Assembly: GCA_003868215.1 (NCBI GenBank) | Contig: QWDQ01000040.1 | Coordinates: 1-64,000 of the forward strand | Reading direction: 5' to 3' | DNA: 64,000 nucleotides | Origin: Pseudophaeomoniella oleicola | Lineage: Eukaryota > Ascomycota > Eurotiomycetes > Phaeomoniellales > Phaeomoniellaceae | In this document: positions 51,661 through 62,767 of the stretch, piece by piece | Layout: every line of letters starts with the position of its first letter | Numbering within the stretch: the stretch's first letter is position 1 | Notes under the pieces: model-generated | Database searches by the model: none | Told to the model about the DNA's origin: nothing | Seen by the model: the letters and a program-made list of their open reading frames with translations, nothing else | Made by a program: the position numbers and the translations under genes

Positions 51661-52028
51661 AGGACATGTTGCATGTCCTTTGGAATTGGCAAATTGGCAA
51701 ACTGGTATAGGCTGAAGTGTGGGCCAGCAATGGGTCTACGGATAACGTAAAGGAATCAGCTAGTGGACTGCTAGGTAGATGCATGCGTTAATCATACAGA
51801 ATGATGGGAGCTCAGTACTGCCGCCCTCGGTCTATGGGACCGATCGTTGCTGATCCCCCGGAAGGGGCTGGCAACAAGCATACAGATAGAGTGGGAAGGA
51901 AGGCTTGGCAAGCCATAAATTAATCGGCCCTCTCTTCCGCTGCAGCGCATGCTGCACCAGTCTACTGGGCAGTCCGTCTCCTGATTTCCACTTTTAACGT
52001 CCTCAGTCATGTCTTCATTTTCAACTCC

Positions 52029-52439
52029 TTACTTATCCGTCCTTTCTACATCCATTCCACTTCTCAAATTAAACAAATCTACTCTGAACTCGTTCTTATA
52101 TCCGGAGGGGTCCTCGTTTGCAGCAGCAGGTGCTGCTGCTGCACAAGCTACCCGCCGGCTTTACTGGACAGGTCTCACTGTCGGACAAGAAGATGCACGC
52201 AGTAGCTCTAGGCTACGATGCCAGTGCAACACAAAGCCCATCGCCTTACCGTCGTCGGTCTTCTCTTGAACTTGGGACAGCACGTGAAACAAGTTTCGCA
52301 GTTGGGCACGTATCTCGGTGTCCTTGCTGAGCACCTCGGCACGTTGGGCCAGACCGCGATCTGGCTCATCGGCCGGGCTGATTGTCAAGTGTTCAACCAA
52401 CGTTGCCAATCGATCTGGATCGCCCTTCATGACTCCCAT
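52029..52439 (-). CDS. Small conserved-looking protein of unknown function
   Basis: I do not recognise this protein. Two exons are clear: 52439-52250 and 52138-52029 (intron 111 bp, GTAAGG donor, GCAG acceptor), 300 nt, 99 residues from MGVMKGDPDRLATLVEHL to a TAA stop after GMDVERTDK. The middle is charged and helical (RAQLRNLFHVLSQVQEKTDD); after the splice comes an Ala/Pro linker. The frame stays open upstream of this Met, reading YIAEWLELIF, which looks like real protein. An extra first exon at 52691-52672 spliced to an acceptor at 52471 would give 116 residues in phase, so the true start is uncertain. It converges tail-to-tail on the CorA gene (369 bp between stops). The frame lies just below a decayed GIY-YIG copy on the same strand. 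Confidence 0.55.
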
Positions 52440-52809
52440 AAATATCAATTCTAACCACTCCGCAATATAACTACAGCATTTCTATCACGCGCCTGAGAGC
52501 GAGGGAGCTGGCTGAGGTGGAGATTTTATCGTTTGGTGAATAAGAACGATGGAGCCCTCGTGAAGGAATTTATTGAGGATGAAACAGTTATATTACGACG
52601 AGCACAAACAAAACTTTTATTAATAATGTTAACTTTGGAGACGAGCCCACCCGATGGTGTCTGAGAGTTACGGAAAGAACGGGATCGTCATCGATCTGAA
52701 GGATCTATACGTCTAAGAGAAATCCGCCGCTCCAATTCCTGCAGTCTCCTGAAGCTGTTGAGACACCAGTCTTCACTGATCTGACTATATGACTTCCCAC
52801 GCAAATCGC

Positions 52810-53530
52810 ACCCCATCATGAAGCTTCTAGTGCAGCACCAGATTCGCTTTCCGATTGAAAGCGACCCCGCATGTCTCGCACTTGAATGCGTTCTTATTTT
52901 TTTCAGCTCGCTCTCGATCGCGTCTGGCTTGTTTCTCATTCATGTCAATACGGACATCATCGTCCTTCTTCCTCTCTATAATCCCTAGTCTTGAGCCCTC
53001 ATTTTGCGCCGCTCGCTTGACAGGATCTGCCATCATTCTGTCGTATATAACTTTCTTTTCTGCTTTGACTACTTTTGGCATTTCTAGATATCGTTTCTTT
53101 TTCCGTTCTGAGTCTCGTATCTTCTCTTTCTGCTTGTTCGACTCATCTCTATCGAGTAGTTGTTGTGGCGTCAATTCGAAAAGCTCAGTACCTTCCTCGA
53201 AAGGGCTATGGGTGCAAAGCTCATCATATTCGAGATCGACCAACTTCCACAAACACAAGAAAGACATTTTGTATGTACTTTCGTCGCGTTTCTTCCATCT
53301 CATCGTTCAGAAAATATAGAAGAACGTTGCTTCTATAGTTTTAATAAATATGCGTGCCTTTGGCACGATTTCAGGACCGGGTATTTGGACTCGAAAAAGA
53401 ACGCTTTTATGAGTAATCTCGAAGCCATCGTCGAATGCCGAAGAAACTCCTTTTAGCAATTTACTCTTCCTATTGTAATACGATATTCTTTTCCGAAGAC
53501 CAGAAGAGACCGACGAAGCCATATTCAGAT
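52810..53530 (-). pseudogene. Decayed GIY-YIG/C2H2 protein gene, C-terminal part
   Basis: The reading frame resembles a dispersed fungal family with a GIY-YIG-like nuclease core followed by a lysine-rich helix and a C2H2 finger. Upstream part: GLRKRISYYNRKSKLL, GVSSAFDDGFEITHKSVLF and IPGPEIVPKARIFI. Then after an in-frame TGA (about 53309), MRWKKRDESTYKMSFLCLWK, LTPQQLLDRDESNKQKEK and VIYDRMMADPVKRAAQN. The finger (CETCGVAF...LVLH) is interrupted by a TAG between its two His residues, near 52828. The N-terminal half cannot be followed upstream of about 53530. It therefore looks like a pseudogene, though a long open piece (52827-53303) remains. Family membership is from memory and moderate in certainty; nuclease activity is inference. 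Confidence 0.6.
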
Positions 53531-53756
53531 TCAACACTGAAGATAATTCAGCATCGATATTTGTCGCTTCTTACACTAATACCTCCCTTTCAAAACTGCC
53601 AAAGTACTTCCAGAGCAGAGGACGCTGAGGCACTGACAGTGTAACCTTTCTACATGTATGACGATAGGTTCTTATACCAATTCTCACACTTTTCCTTTTG
53701 TCAGTAGTTTTCCCTTTTTCTGGTCTTCATCGTCGGCGTCAATACTCTTTGCTACC

Positions 53757-54510
53757 ATGTCAAACCGTAAGGTGCAACGCCCTTCGAGGGCTAAATTCAA
53801 TTCAAGGATCAAAAACGAACAGCACCAAAGGATACGCGTACGCTGTCAACTTTAGATCCATATTGCCTCAGGTCGTCCTTCTCTTCTGCAGCACAACTAG
53901 GCTGTCCGTCTCTTTGCCTCCTTCGCCGGTGTCGTCAGCTACGTCTTCGTATAATTCTTCAATTATACGTCCCTCGGTTACCGCTCTAATTCCTGCATTT
54001 ACAAAACTCATTGAGATACTAGTTTCTCTGATCTGGATAGCGATATGTAATGAACCAAGACTCGTGTATCACTATACCATTTTTTTTGAATCCGAAGAAG
54101 ATATCTCCAAACGGTTTCATACATTGGCCAGCATTGTCGTTCCCGATACACTGTTGGCAATTCTAAATTCGGTTAGCGCTCCAAAACTCGACTTCTGGAA
54201 ACCACTTCCAAATGACTTGATCGACGATTGGGGAGTTTACGCCCTTGTGCTCGAGAAATCTAATTGCCGTACCAAAATCTATATCGGATCTGCAATGAGC
54301 GTGCCACGATATGGCATATCTAGTCTTCGGCAAAGAATGTTACAGTATGATAGAAGGAATGTATTATTAGAAAGAGTCTCTTCGGCATTTAATAATGACT
54401 TTAATATTACCCTTAAAGGCGTTCTTTTTCGAGTCTAAATACCCGGTCTAGATATCGTGCCAAAAGCCCGTATATTTATTGAGGATAGAAACAACATTCT
54501 AGTATAGTTT
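53757..54510 (+). pseudogene. Decayed GIY-YIG-like domain protein gene, N-terminal part
   Basis: Plus-strand copy of the same family, head-to-head with the minus copy. One frame runs through LIEILVSLIWIAICNEPRLV, FFESEEDISKRFHTLAS, FWKPLPNDLIDDWGVYALVL and KIYIGSAMSVPRYG, where VYALVL...KIYIGSA is the GIY-YIG-like core, and on to VSSAFNNDFNITLKGVLFRV. There the frame ends with a TAA at 54436-54438 where the minus copy has a Gln codon (CAA), a C-to-T change in a CpA context. The continuation IPGLDIVPKARIFIE is still readable, then homology fades. The helix and zinc-finger half is missing. The N-terminus is unclear: a Met at 53757 (MSNRKVQRPSRAKFNSR) lies in another frame and would need a splice or frameshift. 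Most likely non-functional. Confidence 0.55.
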
Positions 54511-55322
54511 CTAAATAACTAATGACCTAGACTGCTGATGAGCCAGGATTATATCCATATTCCCGCGGGCCTGTCAAAGATCGCTTTCATTATCCCTAGG
54601 ACCGCAGTACTTAGTATGTGATATAATATTCTGGGTGTCGTAGGCCAGTAGGGTTACCAATCAGGATCCATAGCACCCGATGTACTATGGTACTATGGAA
54701 ATCTACCCGAACGATCTCTGTGTTTCTTAATATAGAAAACCCCATATCTACCTACTTACTACGTAGTAGAGACTACGATTGTGTGTGTCGAGGTGTGTGT
54801 GTGTGGCTGAAGCATCAGGACGATTCCGTAATGTCGCCGGGCTTTCCATCATCCCTCCCCACTTGTTGTTTATTACTACGTACTACGTAGTATTACTACT
54901 TAGTAAGCCCCTCGACCCTATGAAACTCCACCGAACAAGGTTCATGTTCATCTGCCATTCGACGCATTGTGGCAGTGCATGGCCGCAGTTGACTTGCTGT
55001 AATTACTACGTACGTGCTTTATCTTCAACACTTCGGCAAATGATACTGACGACCAATGATGCCACAAGAGAAAGATGATGACTTGCGGCTGACTTGCGCC
55101 ACGGGAATGCACGTCAAGTGATTAGTCTTGAAGATCCTTCTCCTTGTATCACAACGTATGCAACACTGGTCGTGGCTAATATCACATCTCCCCTCACTGT
55201 ACATGTATTGAGGAGTTTCATCTACTCGTAGACTTCTTGCAGCTTTCTTTAGCCTCCTTTGCTTTTGTCGTTGTTCCACTGATAGATCATTACATACATA
55301 CATAGGCGACGGCGCTTGCGGG
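54511..55322. other. Intergenic with two TACTACGTAGTA palindromes
   Basis: 812 bp upstream of the unknown conserved gene. Perfect palindromes at 54757-54768 and 54881-54892 and a TACGTACGT run near 55007. No coding potential seen. Confidence 0.6.
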
Positions 55323-56983
55323 ATGCTTGACGAAAACTTGCCCAGTAAGTCGGATGCGCGCTCAACGTCTCTCCAGACCTCTAGTGTCATCATTTTCCAA
55401 CTGACAAACTGCGAACAGCGTTTGTCGTCAATGCCTCCTCCGACCGGCAAAGGTCCGACTCGACGACCATCAACTACACCCAACATGGCTCGGAACTCTC
55501 CCCTGCATACACTCTGCGCAAACCTGACCCCTCTCTACCCGGTTCGAAGAATCGCTACGCCGTAGCGCTCTATGATGCCTTCAACCCAGAAATTCTCTTC
55601 GCCGAAGTACTCCTCGTACCCGAATGGACGCAACCAACTCTGTCCGCCGAAGCGGTTCGCAACAACGGCGGCGTCCCTCCTCCCCCCGAGCCAATACTTC
55701 CCTCCCAATTTACGATACAACTCTACAATCCAGATCAACAGGTCGTAGTACGGCAGAAGAAACCAGGCACATTCACCTCGACGCCCACGTGGTATTTCGA
55801 TTTACCCCAGCAGACGTTCCGGCAGCCATCGGCTTCGGCCTTGGATAGGACACAAAGTGATCCTGTCGCGTCGGAAATAACGCCGAAGATTGGGTTTAAA
55901 TGGAAGAAAGACAGCAAATTATCAAAAGATCTGGCGTGTTTCGCAAGCGGGAAGACGATGAACCTAGATGGGTCGAAGAAGAAGAGCAAGGAGCCGGACA
56001 TCACGGTTGCTATCTTTTCGCATCTGAGGGAGATAACGTTATATGAACCCAATCTGCAGCGCATCGAAATCGAAGACCCCAAGGGGCTGGAGGTTGTCCT
56101 ATTACTTGGAGCAATGGCAATTCGAGACGTCTACTTTAGCCGTATGACAGACACATTCAATATTTCGGATCCTCCCAGACCGTCCACAACAGCGATGTCC
56201 AATGGCACTTCCGACGTCCATAACAATCCCTCGCAGTCTGCGACACGACCCGCTTCAAAAAATGCCAATGGTCACAAGCCTACCACTTCACCTCCTAGAA
56301 CTTCAAATGCCATGTCAACCCGTCCTCCGCGTGTACCTCCAACCGATCCTCGATCACAATGGGAGATCGACGCTGAGAGCGCCCGTCTCCGCCGCCAGGC
56401 AGAAACCGAAGAACACGAACGCCAGCGCCGTGAAGCCGCGGAGCAGAAGCAGATTAAGAAGATGCTAGAAGCCGAAGAGAAAGAAGAGCGAAGGAGACAA
56501 GCTGAAATCGACAAGGAAACCGAACGACTCAAGCGCATTTACGGGAAAGAACAGAGACAGGCACAGGAGAGGTTACATGTCCAGAAACCACATACTCCCC
56601 CTCGACACAGCGCCCCTAGCGTCCCAACAATCCATGAACACAACAGTCTTTCGCCATCCATCACCGCCGCCGAATCGTCCTCCTCCTCACCCTTCTCCCG
56701 GCCCAACCCCCTCCACACTCGTCCCCACTCCTCCCTCTCCTTCGCCCCTCCCCCGCACTCCTACCAACCCTACCCCGGCGGCCCGTTTCTCCCCCAACCA
56801 ACCTCCAGCAGTTCTTCCTCACATCCGAACCATCCAAAACTCAAAGAGAAGAAGAGTTTCTTCGGCTTCGGTGTCGGTAGGGAGAGAGGCAACAGTGCTG
56901 GTGGTAGTGGTAGTGGTATTGGTATTGGTACCGGTACAGCAGGGGATGCGAGGTTGTTGAAGAAGAAAAGCTCGATGTTTTGA
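55323..56983 (+). CDS. Conserved fungal protein of unknown function (beta-rich N-terminus, coiled coil, Ser/Pro-rich tail)
   Basis: Two exons, 55323-55344 (MLDENLP plus one base) and 55419-56983, with a 74-bp intron (GTAAGT donor, CTGAC branch site); 1587 nt, 528 residues. The mini first exon is supported by the in-phase join to FVVNASSDRQRSDS, with no Met before that point in the long frame. Residues 1 to about 270 look folded and conserved: YTLRKPDPSLPGSKNRYAVA, EILFAEVLLVPEWTQPTL, PSQFTIQLYNPDQQVVVRQK, ASALDRTQSDPVASEITPKI and LEVVLLLGAMAIRDVYFS. Then come a Ser/Pro linker, a charged coiled coil (about 345-410, many Glu/Arg/Lys) and a Ser/Pro/His tail ending in a Gly/Ile/Thr repeat and KKKSSMF. 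I remember similar uncharacterised ascomycete proteins but no function or name. The gene diverges from the decayed GIY-YIG region and converges on the small gene at 57780. Confidence 0.85.
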
Positions 56984-57309
56984 AAGAGAGAACAGTGAGA
57001 AAAAGAAAGATGGGAATATAAGTTTACATGTATTGGACCGTATGAAGAATGAAGATTCAGGAGATGGGAAATGAAGGGATACGTGAGAAAGAAGAAAGGT
57101 GTCTCATCGTCGTCATCATCATTATTTTGAGTACTATATATGTCAGCACTGATTTGTATAGATTTGGTAGCTGTAAGTCAAACGTCAAATGTCAAATGTC
57201 AAATGAATGAATGAATGGATTCGTCGTGCGTACTATACGCCCTGTCTCCGTACAGTACAATAGTACGTACATATATACCTTGTTGATGGATACAATGTAG
57301 ATAGATTAA

Positions 57310-57344
<35 letters not shown>

Positions 57345-57779
57345 TTACCTAGGTACCTAGATAAGGTAAGTGTGTTATATATACCTGGAAGTATGTATAT
57401 AGAGTGACCAAACATGCGTATTCTATATTGACGACGAGGAATATATAGAGATAACTGACAGAAAAGAACCAAGTGGAAGCCAGACGAGACGAGACCGGTA
57501 ATATACACAATCAATTCTTAACGCCAACCACATTATATACCAATCAGTAAAAGCAGACAAATCCAAGCGCCGACATATCTGTTGATAGTGTGCAGTTCTC
57601 TCCCCACACCGTAGCCCGCGAGGGCTGTACCTGAGAATGTATCCAGATGACCCCCTGTATTGTGAAACATGATCAATGGAACGCCGAGTTCCTTGAAGCC
57701 GTGTAATAAGACCATTTGAGAAAGATATGGAGCATCAAATTGTGTATAGACACAAGATCGTTCGACGGCCATCTTACTT
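56984..57779. other. Convergent intergenic region with an (AT)n repeat
   Basis: 3' flanks of the unknown conserved gene (plus) and the 74-residue gene (minus). Holds a triplicated GTCAAAT-like run near 57180-57205 and (AT)15 at 57313-57343. A minus-strand frame at 57533-57772 lies beyond the small gene's stop and shows no family features. Confidence 0.5.
57313..57343. repeat. (AT)n microsatellite
   Basis: About 15 uninterrupted AT units, followed by a TACCTAGGTACCTAG run at 57346-57360; seen directly. Confidence 0.9.
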
Positions 57780-58108
57780 TCACTTGGTATATGTAGACCA
57801 TGGTTCTGTATGTTTCGGTTGAGCCACGTATCTATTCAACTTGTCGTAGGGTTGGGTCTCCCTCCGGAGGGTAGTAAGGTTGTTGGCAGTGACGGGACCA
57901 GTTGGTTGGTATCTGGAAGCATTGTTGTATGGTCCAGCGTTATGACCATTGAACATCGAGTCAAAGGAGTTCAAGGCGGCATTGACATGACCTCTGTAGA
58001 AAAGCATTAGCAACATGCGACGACAATACTACTCATGAAATGGCGGGATGTTCTTTGCCAATGTGAGTGAAATAGAGGAATAGGAGATTTTGCTTACTTA
58101 GAAGACAT
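57780..58108 (-). CDS. Small protein of unknown function, 74 residues
   Basis: Two exons: 58108-58098 (MSSK, 11 nt) and 57993-57780, with a 104-bp intron (GTAAGC donor, GCTAAT branch site, CTACAG acceptor); 225 nt, 74 residues. The protein reads MSSKGHVNAALNSF, then a Gly/Asn/Tyr-rich stretch, RYQPTGPVTANNLTTLRRE and ends EPWSTYTK. It is soluble, with no signal peptide, membrane segment or Cys. I do not recognise the family. Its composition (Gly, Asn, His, Pro, Thr) and tiny first exon recall fungal stress- or conidiation-induced small proteins, but that is only an impression. The main doubt is whether the first exon is right; the second exon is well formed, and the branch site and acceptor directly precede KGHVNAA. 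Confidence 0.65.
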
Positions 58109-59187
58109 CGTGTAGTCTTTGCTTGAAGCTTTGGATGTTGCTTGTGTCAGTCTGTTCTGTAGTATATCTGTAGTATATTCTGTAAGATCTTGTGTGTTCT
58201 GCTTGTTTGACGAGCGTTGACCGAAATCAGGACCGCAGCATGTTCTTATACACCTCAGGTATCACGGAGGGGGTGCCAAAGGTACCAGCCATGACCATAG
58301 GATAAAGTTCTGCACAATTGCACTGCCAATCGAGAATACCCTTGCGTGAACTAGAACGTTGCCCAGGGTATTGTTGTCTTCGGGTCATATCGAAATGTGA
58401 AAGTCGATCTTCGGTGGGCGATGAGTTGATGACAAGGACGATGCGAAGTGATACTACTGCGAAGTGGATACCTGAGGCGAGAATCGTCGAAGGAAAAAGA
58501 CTGGACACATGTAAAGAAGGATAATAATGTGCAGGAATTGGGCCTGTTGTGCAGGTTTCGGCCTCGTTGATGCCTCGCGTGCGTTCATACAGTGTGAACA
58601 CAGCAATGCCACGGTCTAGCGCACACATGTATACCTTCAACAAAACAATTGACGAACACTAGAAGAACAAAGCATCTGGCAATAAACCTATGATTGTGCA
58701 AAATATAGCTTTCCCTGAAGAGTGCATTTCTTAGGAGAGTGAGTCTGGAGTACACAAATGATCGCGTCTCGATACGTAGTAGCGAAAAGTTACAAAGAGT
58801 ACTTGCATGACCGACGGTGAGATGACGACAATCCGAAAGCATTCAGTAGAGCTGGCGCCATGATGGTCGTGGGAGGATTGGCTGGTTGCGACAGCAGCAA
58901 CAGCACTAATCATTAATCCAAGTCGCTACTGCTTTGCGCATCTGCGACTGACTAGAAGAGGAGGTAGATATGGGTGTGAGTCACGGTGGAGAAGAGTCGG
59001 AATCACGGCAGATTCGCAGGATAGACCGCTACCAGATGTTGATTGAGAACGAATGAGCCTCGCTGATATGTTGGCTGGCGACGGTAGAGAGTGAGATAGG
59101 ACGAGGGTGAAGTGTTCCCAGTTGATGGATTGATAGCACCTGAGGCTGCGGGGACCTCGTTTGAGGGGAAAGAATGAATCATACATA

Positions 59188-59216
59188 ATACGATACGATA
59201 CGATACGATACGATAC
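59188..59216. repeat. (ATACG)n pentanucleotide microsatellite
   Basis: Five to six tandem ATACG units, seen directly in intergenic DNA. Confidence 0.9.
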
Positions 59217-60082
59217 TGCACTCACAATATTGCACGTCCAAGACATAGCCACTCCCCTTCTCTTGGGACAATTGACTCAAGTAGTTGCCTTTTTGCTCTC
59301 TTACAATCGATCTGACCATGATGCAGCTAATGAGGGTTTTTGCACAATATTTCGGGGTTGTAGGACAATGTTCCTGTTCCTGTGACCTGTTCCTGTTCTG
59401 ATCGGCTTGTCCTCACGACACTCGAGACCTTCAAAGTCTACCAGTTTGTTAGGAAAGCGATCGAGTCGATGTGCCGCAAGAGGTCAATAGGTCAGACATC
59501 GTTGTTAGTACATAACTAACCGCCATTATCACATCGCAACCTCTACGTCAGATTGCTGTATTTTTGTTGACTAACTCAACTCACCAACCCAGAAAATCCA
59601 GTGATGGGGCATCGACTGCAACTGCACCTTATTCCAATGTGTTGTCAATGGAAAGGAAATGTGCCTTGAGGAGAGCCTCTTGAGGCTATGCCCAGGACTG
59701 TCCGTTATCTTACCTTCCGTACGCCTCACTTACCTTACAGCGAACGCCTGGCAGCAGAATAACACGAACTGACCAATGATCACTACTGTCAATCTATCAA
59801 CTATCCCAAAACGAGGGGGCGGTCTTTGCATTGCTGCCTACCTAGGTACATTACCGTATGCGAATACAGCACAGAAGAAAAGGCAAACAGTCTAAACCTC
59901 TTCTTCCATATGCAGGAATAGTCCAATCATTGACCGTCCACTACAAGCTGCGCTTGATGCCTTGTGCCTTTTGGAAAACTGCAGTGTAGTTTTGGTGAAT
60001 CAGTATGGCCCCCCCCAAACACTACCTACCTACCTAGCACTCGTTTTTCTTTCTATTCCTTTCTCTCAGTCTTCCTTCAACT

Positions 60083-60104
60083 CTTCTTCTTCTTCTTCTT
60101 CTTT
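60083..60104. repeat. (CTT)n tract upstream of the first Clr5 gene
   Basis: Seven CTT units in a pyrimidine-rich stretch about 240 bp before the start codon. Pyrimidine tracts of this kind are common in fungal promoters and leaders. Confidence 0.8.
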
Positions 60105-60344
60105 TCCCAATCCTCACTCTTGTAGGTCAGTTGTTCATTTGTTCTTGTATACTGTTGGCCCCATTAGAGTATCACACTTCGCTGTCTTGTTTCTGCCTCT
60201 GGTCTTGCCTCATCCCCCGGTCTCTCCAATGCTGGTGGTAGAGTACTACATCTTTACCCGAGGTGTAAACGCTCGGTTCCTCGCCCGGCTTCGACACAAG
60301 ACCAAGGCACCAGTCTGAGACTACACTATTTACAATACTTCACC

Positions 60345-61684
60345 ATGGCTTTCGATTGGGAACAGCACAAAAGGAGGATCTGCTACCTGTACCTGAACGA
60401 ACGAAAGACGCTAGAACAACTCCGTATCGAACTGGCAAGGCAATATCCCAGCTTCTGTCCCAGGTATGCATACAGTCAAGCTTCTGCCTGCCAGTGCCGT
60501 AGACTTACCAATTCCGCAGTATCTCCTCCTACCGGACCAAGCTTCGAGAATGGGGAAGGCTCAGGCGCCAGGCCGGCGAGAGGCACATACAAAATGGAAG
60601 ACAACCTCGACCAGGTCGCAGTGATCGGCCAAGGTCCCGCAGATCCCATGTTGAGAGGATGACACCGAGTCCACAGATTCCGGAGCTAGTCTATCAAGAT
60701 GTCGACAGCCCAACCTCATACAGAGAGGCAGCCCCTGGCAGCACGCCGCGCGTGGCATCGTCGCCGTCGACGCCGGCCTCTGCCAATGCTAATTCGTCAG
60801 CCCCAATGGCTTTTACCGGCTCACAAGAGAGCGCCGGTACGGTGACTGCATTGCATACTCGAGCCCTCAACGAGGCTGCTCAGGATGGCTTCAAAGGGCA
60901 TGGAGTCGGAAACCCCAGCCTCGCTTTGGCTCAGCAGGCATTTCCAGACCAGGTCTCCTGGCCCATGCCCGTGCCATCCAACGGAAACTTACTCGCTATA
61001 TCATTCATGAACCAGGCAGGGTCAGCGTCATCCTTCAGCAATGCTACAATCGAAATGGTTCCTGTGCCAAGTCGGTTGTCTGTGCCGGCTCCGGCGAACG
61101 GTTTAGTACAACCGCGGTATCATTCCTCAGCGACACCCCAACACAACAGCGAGAGTGGAGGTGCTCTTCAGTCGCGAATATCGGTCGGAGACTTGGCTCC
61201 TGATTTTCTTGCTAGAAGGGTTGATACAAACAACAATACCGCTCTCCACAATCTGGTTGGGATGGCACAGGACATCGAGTCCCTTGAGCCTAGATTGAGA
61301 AACACTCAGGCCATTCGCATGGTGAACAATCAAGGACAGACGTTCCTCCATGTCTTCAATCCGAATGGATTGCAGCATATCAATGATGTTCAGCGTTTCT
61401 TGAACCTTTGTCACGAACTTGGTTACAACTTCTCTCAGAAATGCAACGAAGGCATCAGCGGGTTTGACGTTGTTCAAACTTTTTGGCCTGACTATAAAAT
61501 TACCTCAACATCGCTTTCCTCCAGTGGTCCCTTTATCCTCAGTCCCATTAGTCACGTGCAACCCCAGACCGACTCTTCTCCAATGTCAGTGGCCCCAGAC
61601 TTCTTTGACCTTGATGACATCTTCAGCTGGGGTGCCTTTGATGACGGAAGGTTTACCTTGGATGACAACGCTTGGAATATATAG
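60345..61684 (+). CDS. Clr5-domain protein with ankyrin-like C-terminal part
   Basis: Two exons, 60345-60463 and 60520-61684, with a 56-bp intron (GTATGC donor, GCAG acceptor); 1284 nt, 427 residues. The Clr5 domain spans residues 3 to about 58 and is split by the intron: WEQHKRRICYLYLNERKTLE and LRIELARQYPSF before it, ISSYRTKLREWGRLRR after. This N-terminal domain is common in fungal proteins and named after fission yeast Clr5, a factor in gene silencing; its biochemical role is not settled. A Ser/Ala-rich middle follows, then NNTALHNLVGMAQDIESL and MVNNQGQTFLHVFNPNGL, which resemble degenerate ankyrin repeats (about residues 282-345). The C-terminus is acidic and aromatic (FFDLDDIFSWGAFDDGRF), as in activation domains. 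A nuclear regulatory role is inference. A second Clr5 gene follows 1.1 kb downstream on the same strand. Confidence 0.85.
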
Positions 61685-62767
61685 TAGCAATGATGCAGTA
61701 GACGAAACGATGTATGCAGAAGAACGAGACGGATAATTGGGTGGTTAGTCTGTTGGTTCGCGATCTTCTTATGTTCCAATTGGGGAGGGGAGGGAGGGGC
61801 AGTACCGAGCAGGGTTCCTTGGCCAACTTTGCCTTTGTACATGCCGACAAAGTCAGAAAATCTGTAGAGGATGTCCTCAATGTGAGCAATGTACATCATT
61901 TTATATATCGCGAGACAAAAGCACTATTTCGTACAGATCATGTCGAGCGTGCCTGACTGGTACAGAAAGTTTCACACCGCTACCTGATCATCCTAAACAA
62001 AGGGCTCAGCCGCACCCGATGACCCAACCTCCTTTATGCGCCCATCAATGCATATGCGTCAAGGGATCTTTGGTACGCCAATTCTGCACAAATCCAGTTC
62101 AGGATGTTGCTAGCGATCAATGAATGATGCATGACGAGGCAGTGTACAGTTTTGCTCCTTGTTATCAGCGCTTTATTGGCCTTGAGTCTCGTTTTTCCTT
62201 AGAGTGCAGTTTTAGTGCAATGCGTCGTGCAACTGGATCACTCGATCGCTTGGGGGCCAGGATTAAGCACTCCTTCCGATATCCCCCACTCCTCTTGACA
62301 CCACATTGGAAGGCTGGATTGTTGCCTTTTCATGCCGTTGGCGTCTATTATCGTGATGCTGGCGTCTAATCACGACACGCGACTACTGCTCAATATGTAT
62401 GCCACGCTCACTCGGGGGGCCGAAAGAGGATCCCTGCATTGTGATCCAATTCCCGGAGGCAATACAGGATATCCTAGGATACTCTCTGGTTGTTAGTTCA
62501 CACCACGATAGCCTAACTTGTCGCCTTGGGTGTCAGTGCAGCACTGAATCCCTGAGTTTCAATTCCACCTATCGCAACAAGACGGATGCAGAATGTACAT
62601 ATATAGTCCCCTTCGTGACCGCTGTTCACATTTCGGTATAACGTCTCTCAAAATCTTCTGCCGGTCTTCGGACTCTCTTACTCAGTTTTGACCTTCCCCA
62701 GACTATCCTGTCAACTACTACGATCATATTTGACCAATGGTTGATCAGTCTTCTCTACACTCCTACC
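61685..62767. other. Intergenic between the two Clr5 genes
   Basis: 1.1 kb holding the 3' end of the first and the promoter of the second Clr5 gene. A G-rich run lies near 61780-61800. Open frames at 62124-62369 and 62399-62641 have no recognisable features. Confidence 0.5.

Larger units (their letters stand above)
58109..60344. other. Intergenic, 2.2 kb, between divergent genes
   Basis: Promoters of the small gene (minus) and the first Clr5 gene (plus). Contains an (ATACG)n repeat at 59188-59216 and a (CTT)n tract at 60083-60104. A 138-codon frame at 58227-58643 (minus) shows no family features and is not called. Confidence 0.5.

Noticed and set aside
52810-54510. Simple inversion of a single GIY-YIG gene
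   Set aside because: The overlapping part is present in both pieces and differs at many residues, so two copies are needed.
58227-58643. 138-codon minus-strand frame
   Set aside because: No recognisable domain, no neighbouring exon signals, and length within chance for this composition.
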